Source: Chitinophaga caseinilytica (GTDB taxonomy: Bacteria > Bacteroidota > Bacteroidia > Chitinophagales > Chitinophagaceae). From it: a stretch of 64,000 nt of DNA. A model generated the notes under the pieces. The model was not told the origin of the DNA, did no database searches, and saw only the letters and a program-made list of their open reading frames with translations. How positions within the stretch are numbered: position 1 is the stretch's first letter; each line of letters begins with the position of its first letter. The position numbers were made by a program, and so were the translations under genes. Shown here piece by piece: positions 55,831 through 64,000 of the stretch. The stretch covers positions 2,029,001-2,093,000 of the forward strand of contig NZ_CP150096.1 of the NCBI RefSeq assembly GCF_038396765.1. Reading direction: 5' to 3'.

Positions 55831-55901
55831 CGTATTGCAAATAACCATCTGGACTACTTCAATTCTCAAATCTGGACCGGTGGGTGCGTCCAGAAGCGGT
55901 G

Positions 55902-55909
55902 TACATTTG
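55902..55909 (+). promoter_or_regulatory. -7 promoter box of the YggS gene
   Basis: TACATTTG is an exact match to TAnnTTTG. No TTTG is visible at -33, so the call is tentative. The start codon at 56023 lies 113 bases downstream, which implies a long leader. Confidence 0.4.
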
Positions 55910-56022
55910 TGGTGTGATGCATGCTGCCCGATAGCTATACAATTCAAGGCAGTACTGATATTTCCTCATCGCTGAAGCCCCGGTCGCTGATCGGGCTTCA
56001 GCCGTTTATAGCTTGCACTGAC

Positions 56023-56757
56023 ATGAAAGAAGATATCCTCCATCAGATCACCCTTATCGAAAAACGCATCGCCGATGCCTGTGTGGCTGCCGGCAGAAAC
56101 CCGCAGGACGTTCGCCTTCTCCTCGCTACCAAAACCGTTCCGCCCGAACGCATCCGGGTGGCGCTGGAAGCGGGCCGGACATTGATCGCCGAGAATAAAA
56201 TTCAGGAACTGAAGGAGAAATTCGCGGCGCTGGAAGACATTCCGCACGAAAATCATTTCATCGGTCATCTCCAGACCAACAAGATCAAGGATTTGCTGAA
56301 GTATAACGTGTCTTGCCTGCAGTCGCTCGACCGGCTGGACCTTGCCGAAAAGCTCCACCAGCGCCTGCAATCCGACAACAGAACGATGGACGTGCTCATC
56401 CAGGTCAACACTTCCGGCGAAGCCAGCAAATTTGGCGTGGAGCCGGCCCTGGCGCTCGATCTCGTTCGGAGCGTGGCGCAATTGAAAACGTTGCGGATAA
56501 AGGGTTTGATGACGATCGGGCTGCTCAGTGCCGAAGCCGGAAAAGTGCAGGCCTGCTTCCGGTTGCTGCGGAACCTGCGCAACAGCATCCGTGCGCAGGG
56601 GGTCGATGGGGTGGAAATGAACGAACTGTCGATGGGCATGAGCGGCGACCTGGAAACCGCCATCGCGGAGGGCGCCACCATCGTGCGGGTGGGTACGGCC
56701 ATTTTCGGGCAGCGGCCAACGCCGGATAGTTTTTACTGGAATGAAAATACAGCTTGA
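56023..56757 (+). CDS. yggS: YggS/PLPBP family pyridoxal-phosphate homeostasis protein
   Basis: 244 residues from ATG 56023 (MKEDILHQI), the start that matches the family; the frame is open upstream without conserved sequence. The PLP-binding Lys is Lys37 in LLLATKTVP. The signatures NHFIGHLQTNKIK, GLMTIG and the phosphate-binding LSMGMSGDLETAI and VRVGTAIFG are all present. The protein has an alanine-racemase-like TIM barrel, binds PLP and keeps vitamin B6 and amino-acid pools balanced; it is not known to have an enzymatic activity of its own. Housekeeping single gene with its own terminator. Confidence 0.92.
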   Translation: MKEDILHQITLIEKRIADACVAAGRNPQDVRLLLATKTVPPERIRVALEAGRTLIAENKIQELKEKFAALEDIPHENHFIGHLQTNKIKDLLKYNVSCLQSLDRLDLAEKLHQRLQSDNRTMDVLIQVNTSGEASKFGVEPALALDLVRSVAQLKTLRIKGLMTIGLLSAEAGKVQACFRLLRNLRNSIRAQGVDGVEMNELSMGMSGDLETAIAEGATIVRVGTAIFGQRPTPDSFYWNENTA

Positions 56758-56763
56758 AATAAA

Positions 56764-56789
56764 AAGCGGCGCCGGGATTGGCGCCGCTT
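56764..56789. terminator. Bidirectional terminator
   Basis: AAGCGGCGCC (56764-56773) pairs perfectly with GGCGCCGCTT (56780-56789). It lies between the YggS gene and the convergent ADP-ribosylglycohydrolase gene. The T-tract is better on the minus strand (an A-run at 56760-56765). Confidence 0.7.
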
Positions 56790-56793
56790 GCAT

Positions 56794-58326
56794 TTAGTTT
56801 TTAGCCGGTGGATGGGAGAACACCAACGCCTCCGTCACATTCACTTTGGCGCCGTCTGCCGGGTTCTTCCAGCGAAGGGAAGCCGTGTGGTTGCCTGCCG
56901 GCAACGCGAAAGCGTGGGCCACTTCGTTGCCGCGGGTGGTGAGACTGGCGGGGAGGCGTACAGATTTCGCTACTTTCCCGTCGATGAGCAAATCCACTTC
57001 CGCGGCATAGCTTTCATCGCCCTGCACATATCCTTTGATAACGATTCCTTTCCCTTCGAATTGTATCGGCTCCGTATGTTGCACCAGTTTATGGACGGGG
57101 ATTTTCCGGGTAGGATGATGGCTGCTGAAGCCCTGTTCCAGCCTTACTGCTTTGGGCGTCTGGTAAGCGATCGTGACGGCATCATCTCCCACTTTTCCTT
57201 TATTTGCACGGATCACTTGCAGCGCATGTTTGTAGCTCATTTTATAGAGATCGTTGAGCGATGCGGTGGTGTACACGAAATCCCTGTCTTCCACAACCTT
57301 CAGCGCCTGGAGATATTTCTCCGGGATATTGCTGTACCCGATCATCGTGCCCAGGATCCCCGCTGCGGAGGCGGGATTGCAGTCTGCATCCTGCCCGCAT
57401 CGCATGGAAATGTCCATCGTTTTGGTGAAATCTCCGCCGCCATACAGCAATCCGATGAGGATGTACGCGGAATTCACCGTGGCATCGATGTTGAGGTCGG
57501 CCTGATACCCGTCGGGGCAATAGAGGTCTTCGTTCCAGTTGCGCGCCACTTCGGCCCAGGCCTGTTTCCAGTCGTCGGGATGCTTTTTGTGCGTGGCGAT
57601 CACGGCTTCCATGCACTTGCGGTATTTGCTTTGCGCGGGGATGGTTTTCAGTGCCTCGGTCACGATCCACTGAATATCGTCTGATACGAACGCCAGCGAA
57701 TACATGGCTGCCACGTACACGCCGCCGTACCATCCGTCACCATAATTCATGATGTGGCCGATGCTGTCGCAAATGATGCTGGATGTGTTGGGCATGCCGG
57801 GTGACATAAGCCCTGCAAAGTCGGCTTCGATCTGGAAATCGATATCGTCTGCATGCGGATTGTTCATCCAGTGCCCGCTTGCCGGCGCCTTGATGCCGTT
57901 CAGCACGTTATAGCGGGCGGCCTGATTGGCGTGCCACAGCGGGTACGACGCATGGGCCACGGCGTTGGCGAAGGAATCCACCGGCGCTTTCAGGCCGTGT
58001 TTTTCGAAGACTTCCACGAAGGTGAGGTCCATATACACATCGTCGTACAGGCCGGGGAAGCTGTCGTACCAATGTTGAATGCTTCCGTTGTCCCAATGCA
58101 CGGGAATGTTATCGGGGACCATGATGCCGTTGTACCTGAATTCGAAATGTCCGCCGTAGGTGCAGCCGATGGTTTGGCCGGCCCATCCGCCCCTGATCTT
58201 GTCTTGCAGCGTGGCGCGGGAAAGTTTCGTTTTGGGTGGAGGGATGCGGGAGCCTTTGTCCCGGAAGGCCATTACAACTGTGGCGATGGCGGCCAGTACG
58301 AGGCCGGAGAGCATGATTTTACGCAT
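56794..58326 (-). CDS. Exported ADP-ribosylglycohydrolase family protein
   Basis: 510 residues with an N-terminal signal or anchor (LSGLVLAAIATVVMAF). The ADP-ribosylglycohydrolase (ARH/DraG) domain spans about 35-370, with GGWAGQTIGCTYGG, the acidic metal-site segment YDDVYMDLTF (Asp95/96/100) and GQDADCNPASAAG (311-323), which carries the paired metal-binding Asp residues. The last 110 residues form a beta-sandwich-like domain (FEGKGIVIKGYVQGDES to LRWKNPADGAKV) suited to carbohydrate or surface binding. Export is unusual for an enzyme reversing intracellular ADP-ribosylation, so the physiological substrate may be a glycoside. It lies 6 bases after the CE15-like gene in the same operon. Confidence 0.85.
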   Translation of the reverse strand: MRKIMLSGLVLAAIATVVMAFRDKGSRIPPPKTKLSRATLQDKIRGGWAGQTIGCTYGGHFEFRYNGIMVPDNIPVHWDNGSIQHWYDSFPGLYDDVYMDLTFVEVFEKHGLKAPVDSFANAVAHASYPLWHANQAARYNVLNGIKAPASGHWMNNPHADDIDFQIEADFAGLMSPGMPNTSSIICDSIGHIMNYGDGWYGGVYVAAMYSLAFVSDDIQWIVTEALKTIPAQSKYRKCMEAVIATHKKHPDDWKQAWAEVARNWNEDLYCPDGYQADLNIDATVNSAYILIGLLYGGGDFTKTMDISMRCGQDADCNPASAAGILGTMIGYSNIPEKYLQALKVVEDRDFVYTTASLNDLYKMSYKHALQVIRANKGKVGDDAVTIAYQTPKAVRLEQGFSSHHPTRKIPVHKLVQHTEPIQFEGKGIVIKGYVQGDESYAAEVDLLIDGKVAKSVRLPASLTTRGNEVAHAFALPAGNHTASLRWKNPADGAKVNVTEALVFSHPPAKN

Positions 58327-58332
58327 GGATTT

Positions 58333-59511
58333 TTATTTCTGCTTGAAATGATAGTTTGTGAATTGGATGAAATGCTGCCAGTCGGGTTCCGTCATATCGT
58401 GTTCGCCTTCGCGGTTGTGATAACCGATTACGGAACGTTTGATAGCCTGGTTGACGGGTGGTGGAGATGCAGGAAGTGCCGATTTACGCATGAAAAGCGC
58501 GTAGACTTTTTCCGCATTTTTCAGGGCGAGGAAAGTACCGGTAGGGTCGGCCCAGAGGTCTTTCGTGGCGTTGGTGGCATATACCGGCCGCGGTGCGATC
58601 AGCGCGATGAGCATATGCTGATCTACGGGCAGGTCGTTTTCGCGGTCGTTGAATTGTTTGTAGTTATCGTTGAACCAGTGTGGGAAACGGGTGTTGATGA
58701 TGCGGATGCGTTCGCCGAATTGCCGGCGGGCGAGTGCGGCGCCGGTGTTTCCCGAGCAATTGGAAATGGCGATGGCGAAGCGTTGGTCTTGCGCAGCGGC
58801 CCATAACGATGTTTTTCCTCCCCTGGAATGGCCTACCAGCGCTACTTTCTTCGCGTCTACCAGGGGTTCTTTTTCGAAAAAGTCCATTACGCGGGAAGCG
58901 CCCCATGCCCAGGCGCCGATGGCTTTCATGCCGTTGCCCATGCGGAGGTGGTCGGGATAGAGGCGGAGCGCGCCTTCGGTGAACTTTGTTTTGTCGTCCG
59001 GTGCGAGATCGCTCACCTGGAACGCGGCGATGGCATATCCGCTGTTGATCGCCATTTCGGCGGGCCAGAAGGGGCTTTTCGTATTTCTGTCGGGATCGGT
59101 ATTGCTTTTTGGTCGGTTATTGATGAGGAGGAAAACGGGGGCAGGCTTCGATGCGTTCTTCGGGACGAAGAGCGTCAGCCCGATGGCTACCGATTGGCCG
59201 TTGCGGTACACGGTGATGCAGGTTTCTTTCAGGATGGCGCGGCCGTTCATCGCGGAGGCGTTTTGCCGGAGGGTTTCGAAATGGATGGAATCCATGTCTT
59301 TGGGCATCACGCCATACACGTTGTTTTCGAACAGCCGGAGGATTTCCGGGCGGCGCGTGGTTTCCCAGGTTTTCGCATCGCTGACCGGTTGGCCGTTCAG
59401 CAGCACGAGCGGGTCGGGGAGGGTGTAAGCGGGCACGAGCGCCTCGTCGTAATTTTGCGCGAACGTGGTAGCGGATACGAGCAGGGCCGTGAGAAAAGTG
59501 ATCGTTTTCAT
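58333..59511 (-). CDS. Glucuronoyl esterase-like (CE15 type) alpha/beta hydrolase
   Basis: 392 residues with a signal peptide (cut after TTFAQ). The alpha/beta hydrolase core has the nucleophile elbow VGHSRGGKTSLWAAA (Ser229), the family segment SNCSGNTGAALARR, a LIAPRPVYATNA strand near the acidic residue, and His371 in GEHDMTEPDW. These match bacterial CE15 4-O-methyl-glucuronoyl methylesterases, which cut ester links between glucuronoxylan and lignin. The substrate here is not proven. It is the first gene of a two-gene minus-strand operon with the ADP-ribosylglycohydrolase-like protein. No xylanase lies in the window. Confidence 0.82.
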   Translation of the reverse strand: MKTITFLTALLVSATTFAQNYDEALVPAYTLPDPLVLLNGQPVSDAKTWETTRRPEILRLFENNVYGVMPKDMDSIHFETLRQNASAMNGRAILKETCITVYRNGQSVAIGLTLFVPKNASKPAPVFLLINNRPKSNTDPDRNTKSPFWPAEMAINSGYAIAAFQVSDLAPDDKTKFTEGALRLYPDHLRMGNGMKAIGAWAWGASRVMDFFEKEPLVDAKKVALVGHSRGGKTSLWAAAQDQRFAIAISNCSGNTGAALARRQFGERIRIINTRFPHWFNDNYKQFNDRENDLPVDQHMLIALIAPRPVYATNATKDLWADPTGTFLALKNAEKVYALFMRKSALPASPPPVNQAIKRSVIGYHNREGEHDMTEPDWQHFIQFTNYHFKQK

Positions 59512-59581
59512 GGTGGAATGTCCGAAAAAAGATACGGCAAATTTTCAGACATTTGCATCCACCGAATCCAAAAACACCTGC

Positions 59582-60028
59582 ATGCATATCCGTTTCCTGG
59601 CCATCGTGGCCCTGCTGTTCGTTTCCCTTCGTGCTTCCGCGCAGGAAAAACCCGTCAATTCACTTTATACCGGCGATATCGACGGCAAAATCCCCGTGAC
59701 CCTGTTCCTCCAGGCCACGCCGCATCCCTGCAAACCGGAAGACCAGTATCAAGGTATTTATACCTACAATAAGCAGCTCGACCGCTCCAAATGGCTCCTG
59801 CTGTCTATCGATTACAACGACAAAGGCCAGTTCATCATGGTGGAATCAGGCGTGTCGGGCGTGCTGATCCTCCAAAAAACCGGCGAAGGTTTCTCCGGCA
59901 CCTGGATATCGCCCGACGGCAAAACCCTCCGCAAAGTAAGCCTCTGGAAAAAGGAAATCCCCAAAGACAAGGAGGAATTCTATCTGGATGCGCTCGATCA
60001 TACGAATTACCGGTATAACGATTGTTGA
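59582..60028 (+). CDS. Small exported hypothetical protein
   Basis: 148 residues from ATG 59582 (MHIRFLAIVALLFVSL; signal cut after ASAQ). The frame is open from 59465, but that would start inside the divergent gene. The mature part is a set of short strands (GKIPVTLFLQ, YQGIYTYNK, FSGTWISPDGK) suggesting a small beta-barrel of the lipocalin-like or DUF-type seen in Bacteroidota. No family assigned. It is divergent from the CE15-like gene, with 70 bases between the two starts. Confidence 0.6.
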   Translation: MHIRFLAIVALLFVSLRASAQEKPVNSLYTGDIDGKIPVTLFLQATPHPCKPEDQYQGIYTYNKQLDRSKWLLLSIDYNDKGQFIMVESGVSGVLILQKTGEGFSGTWISPDGKTLRKVSLWKKEIPKDKEEFYLDALDHTNYRYNDC

Positions 60029-60152
60029 TGATGGGCGGGTAGGCCGGCAAAAAAGCGGATGACAATTACAAAGGCAAATCGTATATTTCTACATCCCGGC
60101 GCCTTCCACGTTCGCCGCGGTTTCGTTTTTCATCGTCAAGACGGAATAATAT

Positions 60153-61262
60153 ATGAAAACACCTGTGCCTTCATTCCCATCCAACCGCCTCCTTTCGCTG
60201 GACGTTATGCGTGGCTGGATCATGATCCTGCTGGCGGCTGAAAGCGCCCAGCTTTACCGTTCGCTCCGCCCGCTGGCCAAAGATTCCTGGGCCGAAGGGA
60301 TCGTTCGCCAGTTTTTCCATCATGCCTGGAACGGGCTCCGGTTTTGGGACCTCGTGCAACCGGCCTTCATGACTATCGCCGGCGCAGCGATGTACATCGC
60401 GTTCACGCGGAAAGGCGTTGCCTGGGGCGCCAACTGGCCGCATGTGCTGCGAAGGAGCTTCCGGCTGTTGGTTTGCGGCGTGGGATTGCATTGCATTTAC
60501 CAGGGCCGGCTGGTGTGGGAATTGTGGAACGTGTTGACGCAATTGTCTGTCACCACGATCATCGCATATGCCATCATTCAAAAATCGATACGTTTCCAGA
60601 TCATCGCGTCTGTGGCGCTGCTTGTGCTCACGGAGCTCTGTTACCGGACTATCGGCATTCCCGGTTTCGATCAGCCTTTTACAGACCAGCATAACTTTGG
60701 CAACTGGATGGATTTGTTGCTGATGGGAAAGATGAATTCCGGCGGATGGGTGACCATCAATTGCATCCCAACGGCGGCGCATACCATATGGGGCGTGCTC
60801 ATCGGGAAAATCCTTATCGACGAAAATATTACCCAACAACGAAAAGTGACGGTCCTCTTCGCCGCAGGTGCCATCGCGCTGGCGGTAGGGTACGGGCTCG
60901 ACTGGGCAGGCGTTACCCCGATCATCAAACGGATCGCTACCAGCTCGTTCGTGCTGGCTTCCGGTGGGTGGGTGTTGTGGACGGCGGCTTTCCTGTTCTG
61001 GCTCATCGACGTCAAAAAACGGGACGGCGGCGCCTGGGTCCCGGTTGTGGTGGGCATGAACCCGATTTTCATTTACCTGGTGTTCGAAACCGTAGGCCAC
61101 CAATGGCTGAATGGCGCGGTGGCCATCTTCGTGACGGGGTTCCTGGGGTGGACGGGCATCACCGAAGACTGGATGAACGTAGCATCTGCACTCGTCACGC
61201 TCGGGTTGTACTGGGGATTGTGCTACTGGCTGTACCGGAAAAAAATCTTCTTCAAACTGTAA
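60153..61262 (+). CDS. Multi-spanning membrane acyltransferase, HGSNAT/DUF5009-like
   Basis: 369 residues with about nine to ten membrane segments. The N-terminus carries the family signature RLLSLDVMRGWIMILLAAES, followed by a FWDLVQPAFMTIAGAA segment. The NCIPTAAHTIWGVLIGKIL region contains the conserved His seen in heparan-alpha-glucosaminide N-acetyltransferase-like proteins. Such proteins are thought to carry an acetyl group across the membrane onto sugars. The acceptor is unknown; the sugar-active genes on the minus strand nearby make a glycan substrate plausible. A terminator follows about 100 bases downstream. Confidence 0.78.
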   Translation: MKTPVPSFPSNRLLSLDVMRGWIMILLAAESAQLYRSLRPLAKDSWAEGIVRQFFHHAWNGLRFWDLVQPAFMTIAGAAMYIAFTRKGVAWGANWPHVLRRSFRLLVCGVGLHCIYQGRLVWELWNVLTQLSVTTIIAYAIIQKSIRFQIIASVALLVLTELCYRTIGIPGFDQPFTDQHNFGNWMDLLLMGKMNSGGWVTINCIPTAAHTIWGVLIGKILIDENITQQRKVTVLFAAGAIALAVGYGLDWAGVTPIIKRIATSSFVLASGGWVLWTAAFLFWLIDVKKRDGGAWVPVVVGMNPIFIYLVFETVGHQWLNGAVAIFVTGFLGWTGITEDWMNVASALVTLGLYWGLCYWLYRKKIFFKL

Positions 61263-61365
61263 TGCTTCCCACAAAAATAGATCCCGGGATTCTATTCGAA
61301 AGGGAAAGGTGCTGCGTTCAATATCGGCGTAGTAGTACTGTACTGACCCATTATATTTTCATTGG

Positions 61366-61397
61366 AAAGGGGATGTGGCGAAAGCTGCGTCCCCTTT
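61366..61397. terminator. Terminator between convergent genes
   Basis: AAAGGGGA (61366-61373) pairs with TCCCCTTT (61390-61397), with a small inner GGC/GCT stem around GAAA. A T-run follows on the plus strand. The hairpin ends two bases before the convergent DinB stop codon, so it may also serve that gene. Confidence 0.65.
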
Positions 61398-61398
61398 T

Positions 61399-61905
61399 TC
61401 AATCCAGGAAAGGCACCATTTTTTTCAGTTGATGCGTGTGGCGGCGGGAATGGACGGTGAGGAACGTCAGCCATTCGCGGATGGTGAGCTCGCCCAGTTG
61501 CGGAAAAGGAAAATCCAGGAGGAGGAGGTCTGGACTTGTGCCGGCAACGAGTTGCAAAATAACGTCGCGGTTGGATTTGAGGGATTGCATCAGCTGTTCG
61601 CGGTCTTTGGGCAGATCGTCGGGTCTGATGGCTTCCATGGCTTCGAATTTAGTGGTGAAATCGAGGAAAATGGAGCGGAGCGCGGGCGCCAGGGCTTCGG
61701 GATCGCGGTCTGTCGGGCGGGTATTGCCGCGCAGCAGCTCCGGAACGCCGGATTCGGATATCAGCAGATGCTGCCCCACCTGGCCGGGCGTCCAGCTGCC
61801 GGCGAAGGGAACTCGGTTCAGCTGTTCCTGCGAAAAATGACCCAGCGCATCGAGTAACTCGGTGGTAGACTGGTTGAAGTCGGATATGTAGGATTGGGTA
61901 GTCAT
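61399..61905 (-). CDS. DinB family protein (putative metal-dependent)
   Basis: 168 residues, predicted four-helix bundle. The metal-binding His positions are visible: GQVGQHLL (His46) and the C-terminal HSRRHTHQL cluster. DinB-like proteins include thiol-dependent (mycothiol/bacillithiol-type) transferases and many of unknown activity; no substrate can be assigned here. It is a single gene, preceded at a very short distance by a near-perfect promoter. Confidence 0.82.
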   Translation of the reverse strand: MTTQSYISDFNQSTTELLDALGHFSQEQLNRVPFAGSWTPGQVGQHLLISESGVPELLRGNTRPTDRDPEALAPALRSIFLDFTTKFEAMEAIRPDDLPKDREQLMQSLKSNRDVILQLVAGTSPDLLLLDFPFPQLGELTIREWLTFLTVHSRRHTHQLKKMVPFLD

Positions 61906-61924
61906 GCCGGTGGATTTTAGACTT

Positions 61925-61954
61925 CAAATGTAATCCACCCTACATTCCCCCAAA
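61925..61954 (-). promoter_or_regulatory. Promoter of the DinB gene
   Basis: On the minus strand, TTTG (61954-61951) is followed after 18 bases by TACATTTG (61932-61925), an exact TAnnTTTG match. The ATG is at 61905, so the transcript has a short leader. This is the best promoter match in the window. Confidence 0.55.
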
Positions 61955-61975
61955 CTGTGCATACAGGACAATCTT

Positions 61976-62003
61976 GCGGGGCTTTTGTGACAACGGGCCC
62001 CGC
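61976..62003 (-). terminator. GC-rich hairpin after the OMP_b-brl_3 gene
   Basis: GCGGGGC (61976-61982) pairs perfectly with GCCCCGC (61997-62003), 28 bases beyond the stop at 62031 on the minus strand. There is no good T-tract, so termination is only a possibility. Confidence 0.3.
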
Positions 62004-62030
62004 TGTTTTCCGTCGAGCCCTGTCCTGAAT

Positions 62031-64000
62031 CTACATCGATACCCGGTTTTCCTCTTCCTGCCTTTTCCGCTGGTCGGCTTTGTAGGTCGACTGGCCGAAC
62101 CGCCAGGATAGCGACGCAACCGCCCTGCGCGTCCCGAACCAGTGATACAGCTGGTTGTCGATGATCTGTTTTTCACGGAAAGTAAACACCACGCGATAGG
62201 TGTCGAACATATCGTACACGTTCAATCCCGACTGCAATTTCCCTTTCAGCCAGCTTTTCTGCAATCCCGCGTCGATCTTGTAAATATGCTTCGAGCGGTA
62301 CAGCCCGTTGCCGCCTTTCGACCGGTAATTGTAGGATATATCCGCTGTAATGCCCGCCGGCAGTGTAAATACCTGGCTTCCCGAAACGGTCCACTGGAGA
62401 ATGGGGATTTTGTAAGTGACGCCGTGATAGGGATTGATTTCGCGCGTGTAATACAATCCGAAGTTGTTCTGCATCCGCCACCATGGCCGCACGCGCGCCG
62501 GGAACGCCACTTCGGCACCGGCGAAATCGTTGTAGGGAAGGTTTCTGCCGAGGTACTCCAGTACATGCGTTTCGCGGTTGTATTCCGGGTACCTGGCCAT
62601 GGGGTCTTCTTCCCGCCCGGCCTGCAGCGTCAGCGATAGTGTGCGGATGGTATAACTGATGCTGAGCGTGTTGGTGATGGAAGGTTTTAACTGCGGATTG
62701 CCGACCCAGTAATTCAGGGGGCTGTAATAAAACCGGAACGGGTTCAACTGCGAGAAGTTGGGCCGCGTCATGCGCCGCGTGAAACTCAATTGGAGTTGCT
62801 GGTCGGCAGACAGGGGATGCATAAGACTGAAACTCGGCAACCAGCTCAGGTAGCGGCGTTCGGTAGTTTGTAATCCCTGTTCCGACCGGGCGATGGTGTG
62901 CGTTCTTTCCAACCGTAACCCGATCGAATATTGCGTTTTATTCCACGTGCCGTTCCTGGAAACGTACGCGGCCACGATGCGTTCGTCGTACTTGAAATTG
63001 TTGGAGCGGCTGCTGTCGGGAAGGAACATTTGTGCGGCACCGAGCGTATCGTACCGGAGATCGTTCCGGGTGGAATTGAACGCCGCCCGGATACCGGTAT
63101 TCCATTTTCCGTTGCCGGCCGGTATGGTGGCGTCTGCCTGCGCGGTGCGGATGCGGATATCGTTTTCCAGCGCGGTTTTCCAATGGCCGGGGAGGCGGGC
63201 GTCGTAATCGTCGCTGTACAGGATGTCTTCCGTTTGGCGGTTCCCGATGTTGAACGCGGCGGCGGCGAGCTCGAGTTGCCATTTGCTGAAATTGCCGGAA
63301 TAGCGGAGATCGGCCGTGAGATTGTTTTGTACCGGGCGCCCGTTGTTGCGGAACCGCGTAAACGCCACCGGCTCGGGGATTTCGGCAGGGGTAGCGGTAT
63401 GGATGGTATTGTCGGTGAACGTTCTCCGGTTGGACCGGAATCCCCGGAAAACCGCCTCCAGCCGGTGATTGTCGTTCAACCGGTATTCCGCACCGAGGTG
63501 GAGCGTGTAATTGTCGTGCCGCGTGGGTACGTTGGTGCGCGTGCGCTGGATGTTTTTATCCGACAGATGCTGCAAGGCACCGTACCGGTAAATCGTATAT
63601 CCGCCAACGTACCCCATGCGGGTAGACCACGTTAATTGCCGTGTGCGGTAATGCATCACGAGGGAATTGTCTGATTGGGTGTACTGATTCTGCTGGAGCG
63701 AGGAGGAAAGCTGCCCCGTCCACCCGAGCGATTGGTCGCGCCGTAGCTTCAGGTCGATGATGGCTTTAAATTCCGCGTCGTACCTGGCGGATGGTTGTGT
63801 AATAACGTCGATAGACGCGATCTGGTCGGGCCGGAGGCTGCGGAGGTATTGCCGGATTTCTTCCGCGCTCATCTGCGCCGGGCGCCCGTCTATGAACAGC
63901 ACGGGAACGTTGCGGCCGGAGATGAGGATGCCGCCTTCTCCATCTACCTCGAGGCCGGGCACTTTCCGGAGCACGTCGAACGCATTGGCGGCCGCGCGGA
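62031..64000 (-). CDS. Outer-membrane beta-barrel receptor (OMP_b-brl_3 type), partial
   Basis: The N-terminus lies beyond the window edge; the reading frame is open to base 64000 (about 656 codons present). The visible start is the plug region: FDVLRKVPGLEVDGEGGI, then VPVLFIDGRPAQMSAEEIR and IASIDVITQPSARYDAEF, characteristic of the TonB-like outer membrane beta-barrel family PF14905. A long barrel follows (LQLSFTRRMTRPNFSQLNPF is a family hallmark), and the C-terminus is a charged tail after the last strand (SLSWRFGQSTYKAD). The missing part should hold the signal peptide and a CarboxypepD_reg domain. Ligand unknown; a GC-rich hairpin follows the stop. Confidence 0.85.
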   Translation of the reverse strand, partial: RAAANAFDVLRKVPGLEVDGEGGILISGRNVPVLFIDGRPAQMSAEEIRQYLRSLRPDQIASIDVITQPSARYDAEFKAIIDLKLRRDQSLGWTGQLSSSLQQNQYTQSDNSLVMHYRTRQLTWSTRMGYVGGYTIYRYGALQHLSDKNIQRTRTNVPTRHDNYTLHLGAEYRLNDNHRLEAVFRGFRSNRRTFTDNTIHTATPAEIPEPVAFTRFRNNGRPVQNNLTADLRYSGNFSKWQLELAAAAFNIGNRQTEDILYSDDYDARLPGHWKTALENDIRIRTAQADATIPAGNGKWNTGIRAAFNSTRNDLRYDTLGAAQMFLPDSSRSNNFKYDERIVAAYVSRNGTWNKTQYSIGLRLERTHTIARSEQGLQTTERRYLSWLPSFSLMHPLSADQQLQLSFTRRMTRPNFSQLNPFRFYYSPLNYWVGNPQLKPSITNTLSISYTIRTLSLTLQAGREEDPMARYPEYNRETHVLEYLGRNLPYNDFAGAEVAFPARVRPWWRMQNNFGLYYTREINPYHGVTYKIPILQWTVSGSQVFTLPAGITADISYNYRSKGGNGLYRSKHIYKIDAGLQKSWLKGKLQSGLNVYDMFDTYRVVFTFREKQIIDNQLYHWFGTRRAVASLSWRFGQSTYKADQRKRQEEENRVSM

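Noticed and set aside
59465..59581. N-terminal extension of the small exported protein gene
   Set aside because: It would overlap the divergent esterase gene and place the signal peptide internally; the start at 59582 gives a normal signal peptide.
1..64000. tRNA, rRNA, insertion sequences, prophage or plasmid origin
   Set aside because: No cloverleaf-like or ribosomal sequence, transposase, integrase or replication gene was recognised in the window.

Overview
The window looks like chromosomal DNA of a fairly G+C-rich member of the Bacteroidota, most likely Chitinophagaceae (Chitinophaga-like). The reasons are the gene families present: GLPGLI proteins, CarboxypepD_reg/TonB receptors, OMP_b-brl_3 barrels, DUF4374, LytS/LytTR pairs, orphan FtsX-like permeases and SpvB/YD-repeat surface proteins. 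Several intergenic regions also carry the phylum's TTTG (-33) / TAnnTTTG (-7) promoter pattern. This assignment is inference; no rRNA or tRNA gene was seen.

Layout. (1) 278-20905, plus strand, tightly spaced: an outer-membrane-type barrel protein, a fibronectin-like secreted protein, a lipoprotein, a giant SpvB-like/YD protein (4449-11122), a small exported protein and a second giant protein (11874-20469). The second giant has a LamG-like domain, YD repeats, a DPKG boundary motif and an unrecognised C-terminal domain. A small membrane protein follows in the immunity-gene position. It reads like a Bacteroidota analogue of Tc/RHS polymorphic toxins. (2) 20928-27291: three tandem paralogues sharing one N-terminal domain; two add PKD-like and esterase domains. 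(3) 27590-33185: small lipoproteins, a PAS-LuxR regulator, a coiled-coil/barrel protein, DoxX and a small secreted protein. (4) 33186-39100: an orphan FtsX-like permease converging on a GLPGLI + outer-membrane receptor operon. (5) 39386-43772: a LytS/LytTR two-component pair, an acidic hypothetical protein and a beta-helix protein. (6) 44022-50269: a tripartite RND efflux operon. (7) 50414-55755: a sulfatase, then a TonB receptor with a DUF4374 lipoprotein (xenosiderophore-type pair). (8) 56023-64000: YggS, a secreted ADP-ribosylglycohydrolase with a CE15-like esterase, a HGSNAT-like membrane acyltransferase, DinB and a partial OMP_b-brl_3 receptor.

Five genes are interrupted by one-base differences inside homopolymer runs (7821-7824, 17939-17944, 20512-20518, 29314-29318, 36707-36711). 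Correcting one base in each restores a continuous, plausible protein. The simplest reading is homopolymer error in the assembly. Real frameshifts or phase variation are not excluded, and three of the five lie in the RHS-type operon.
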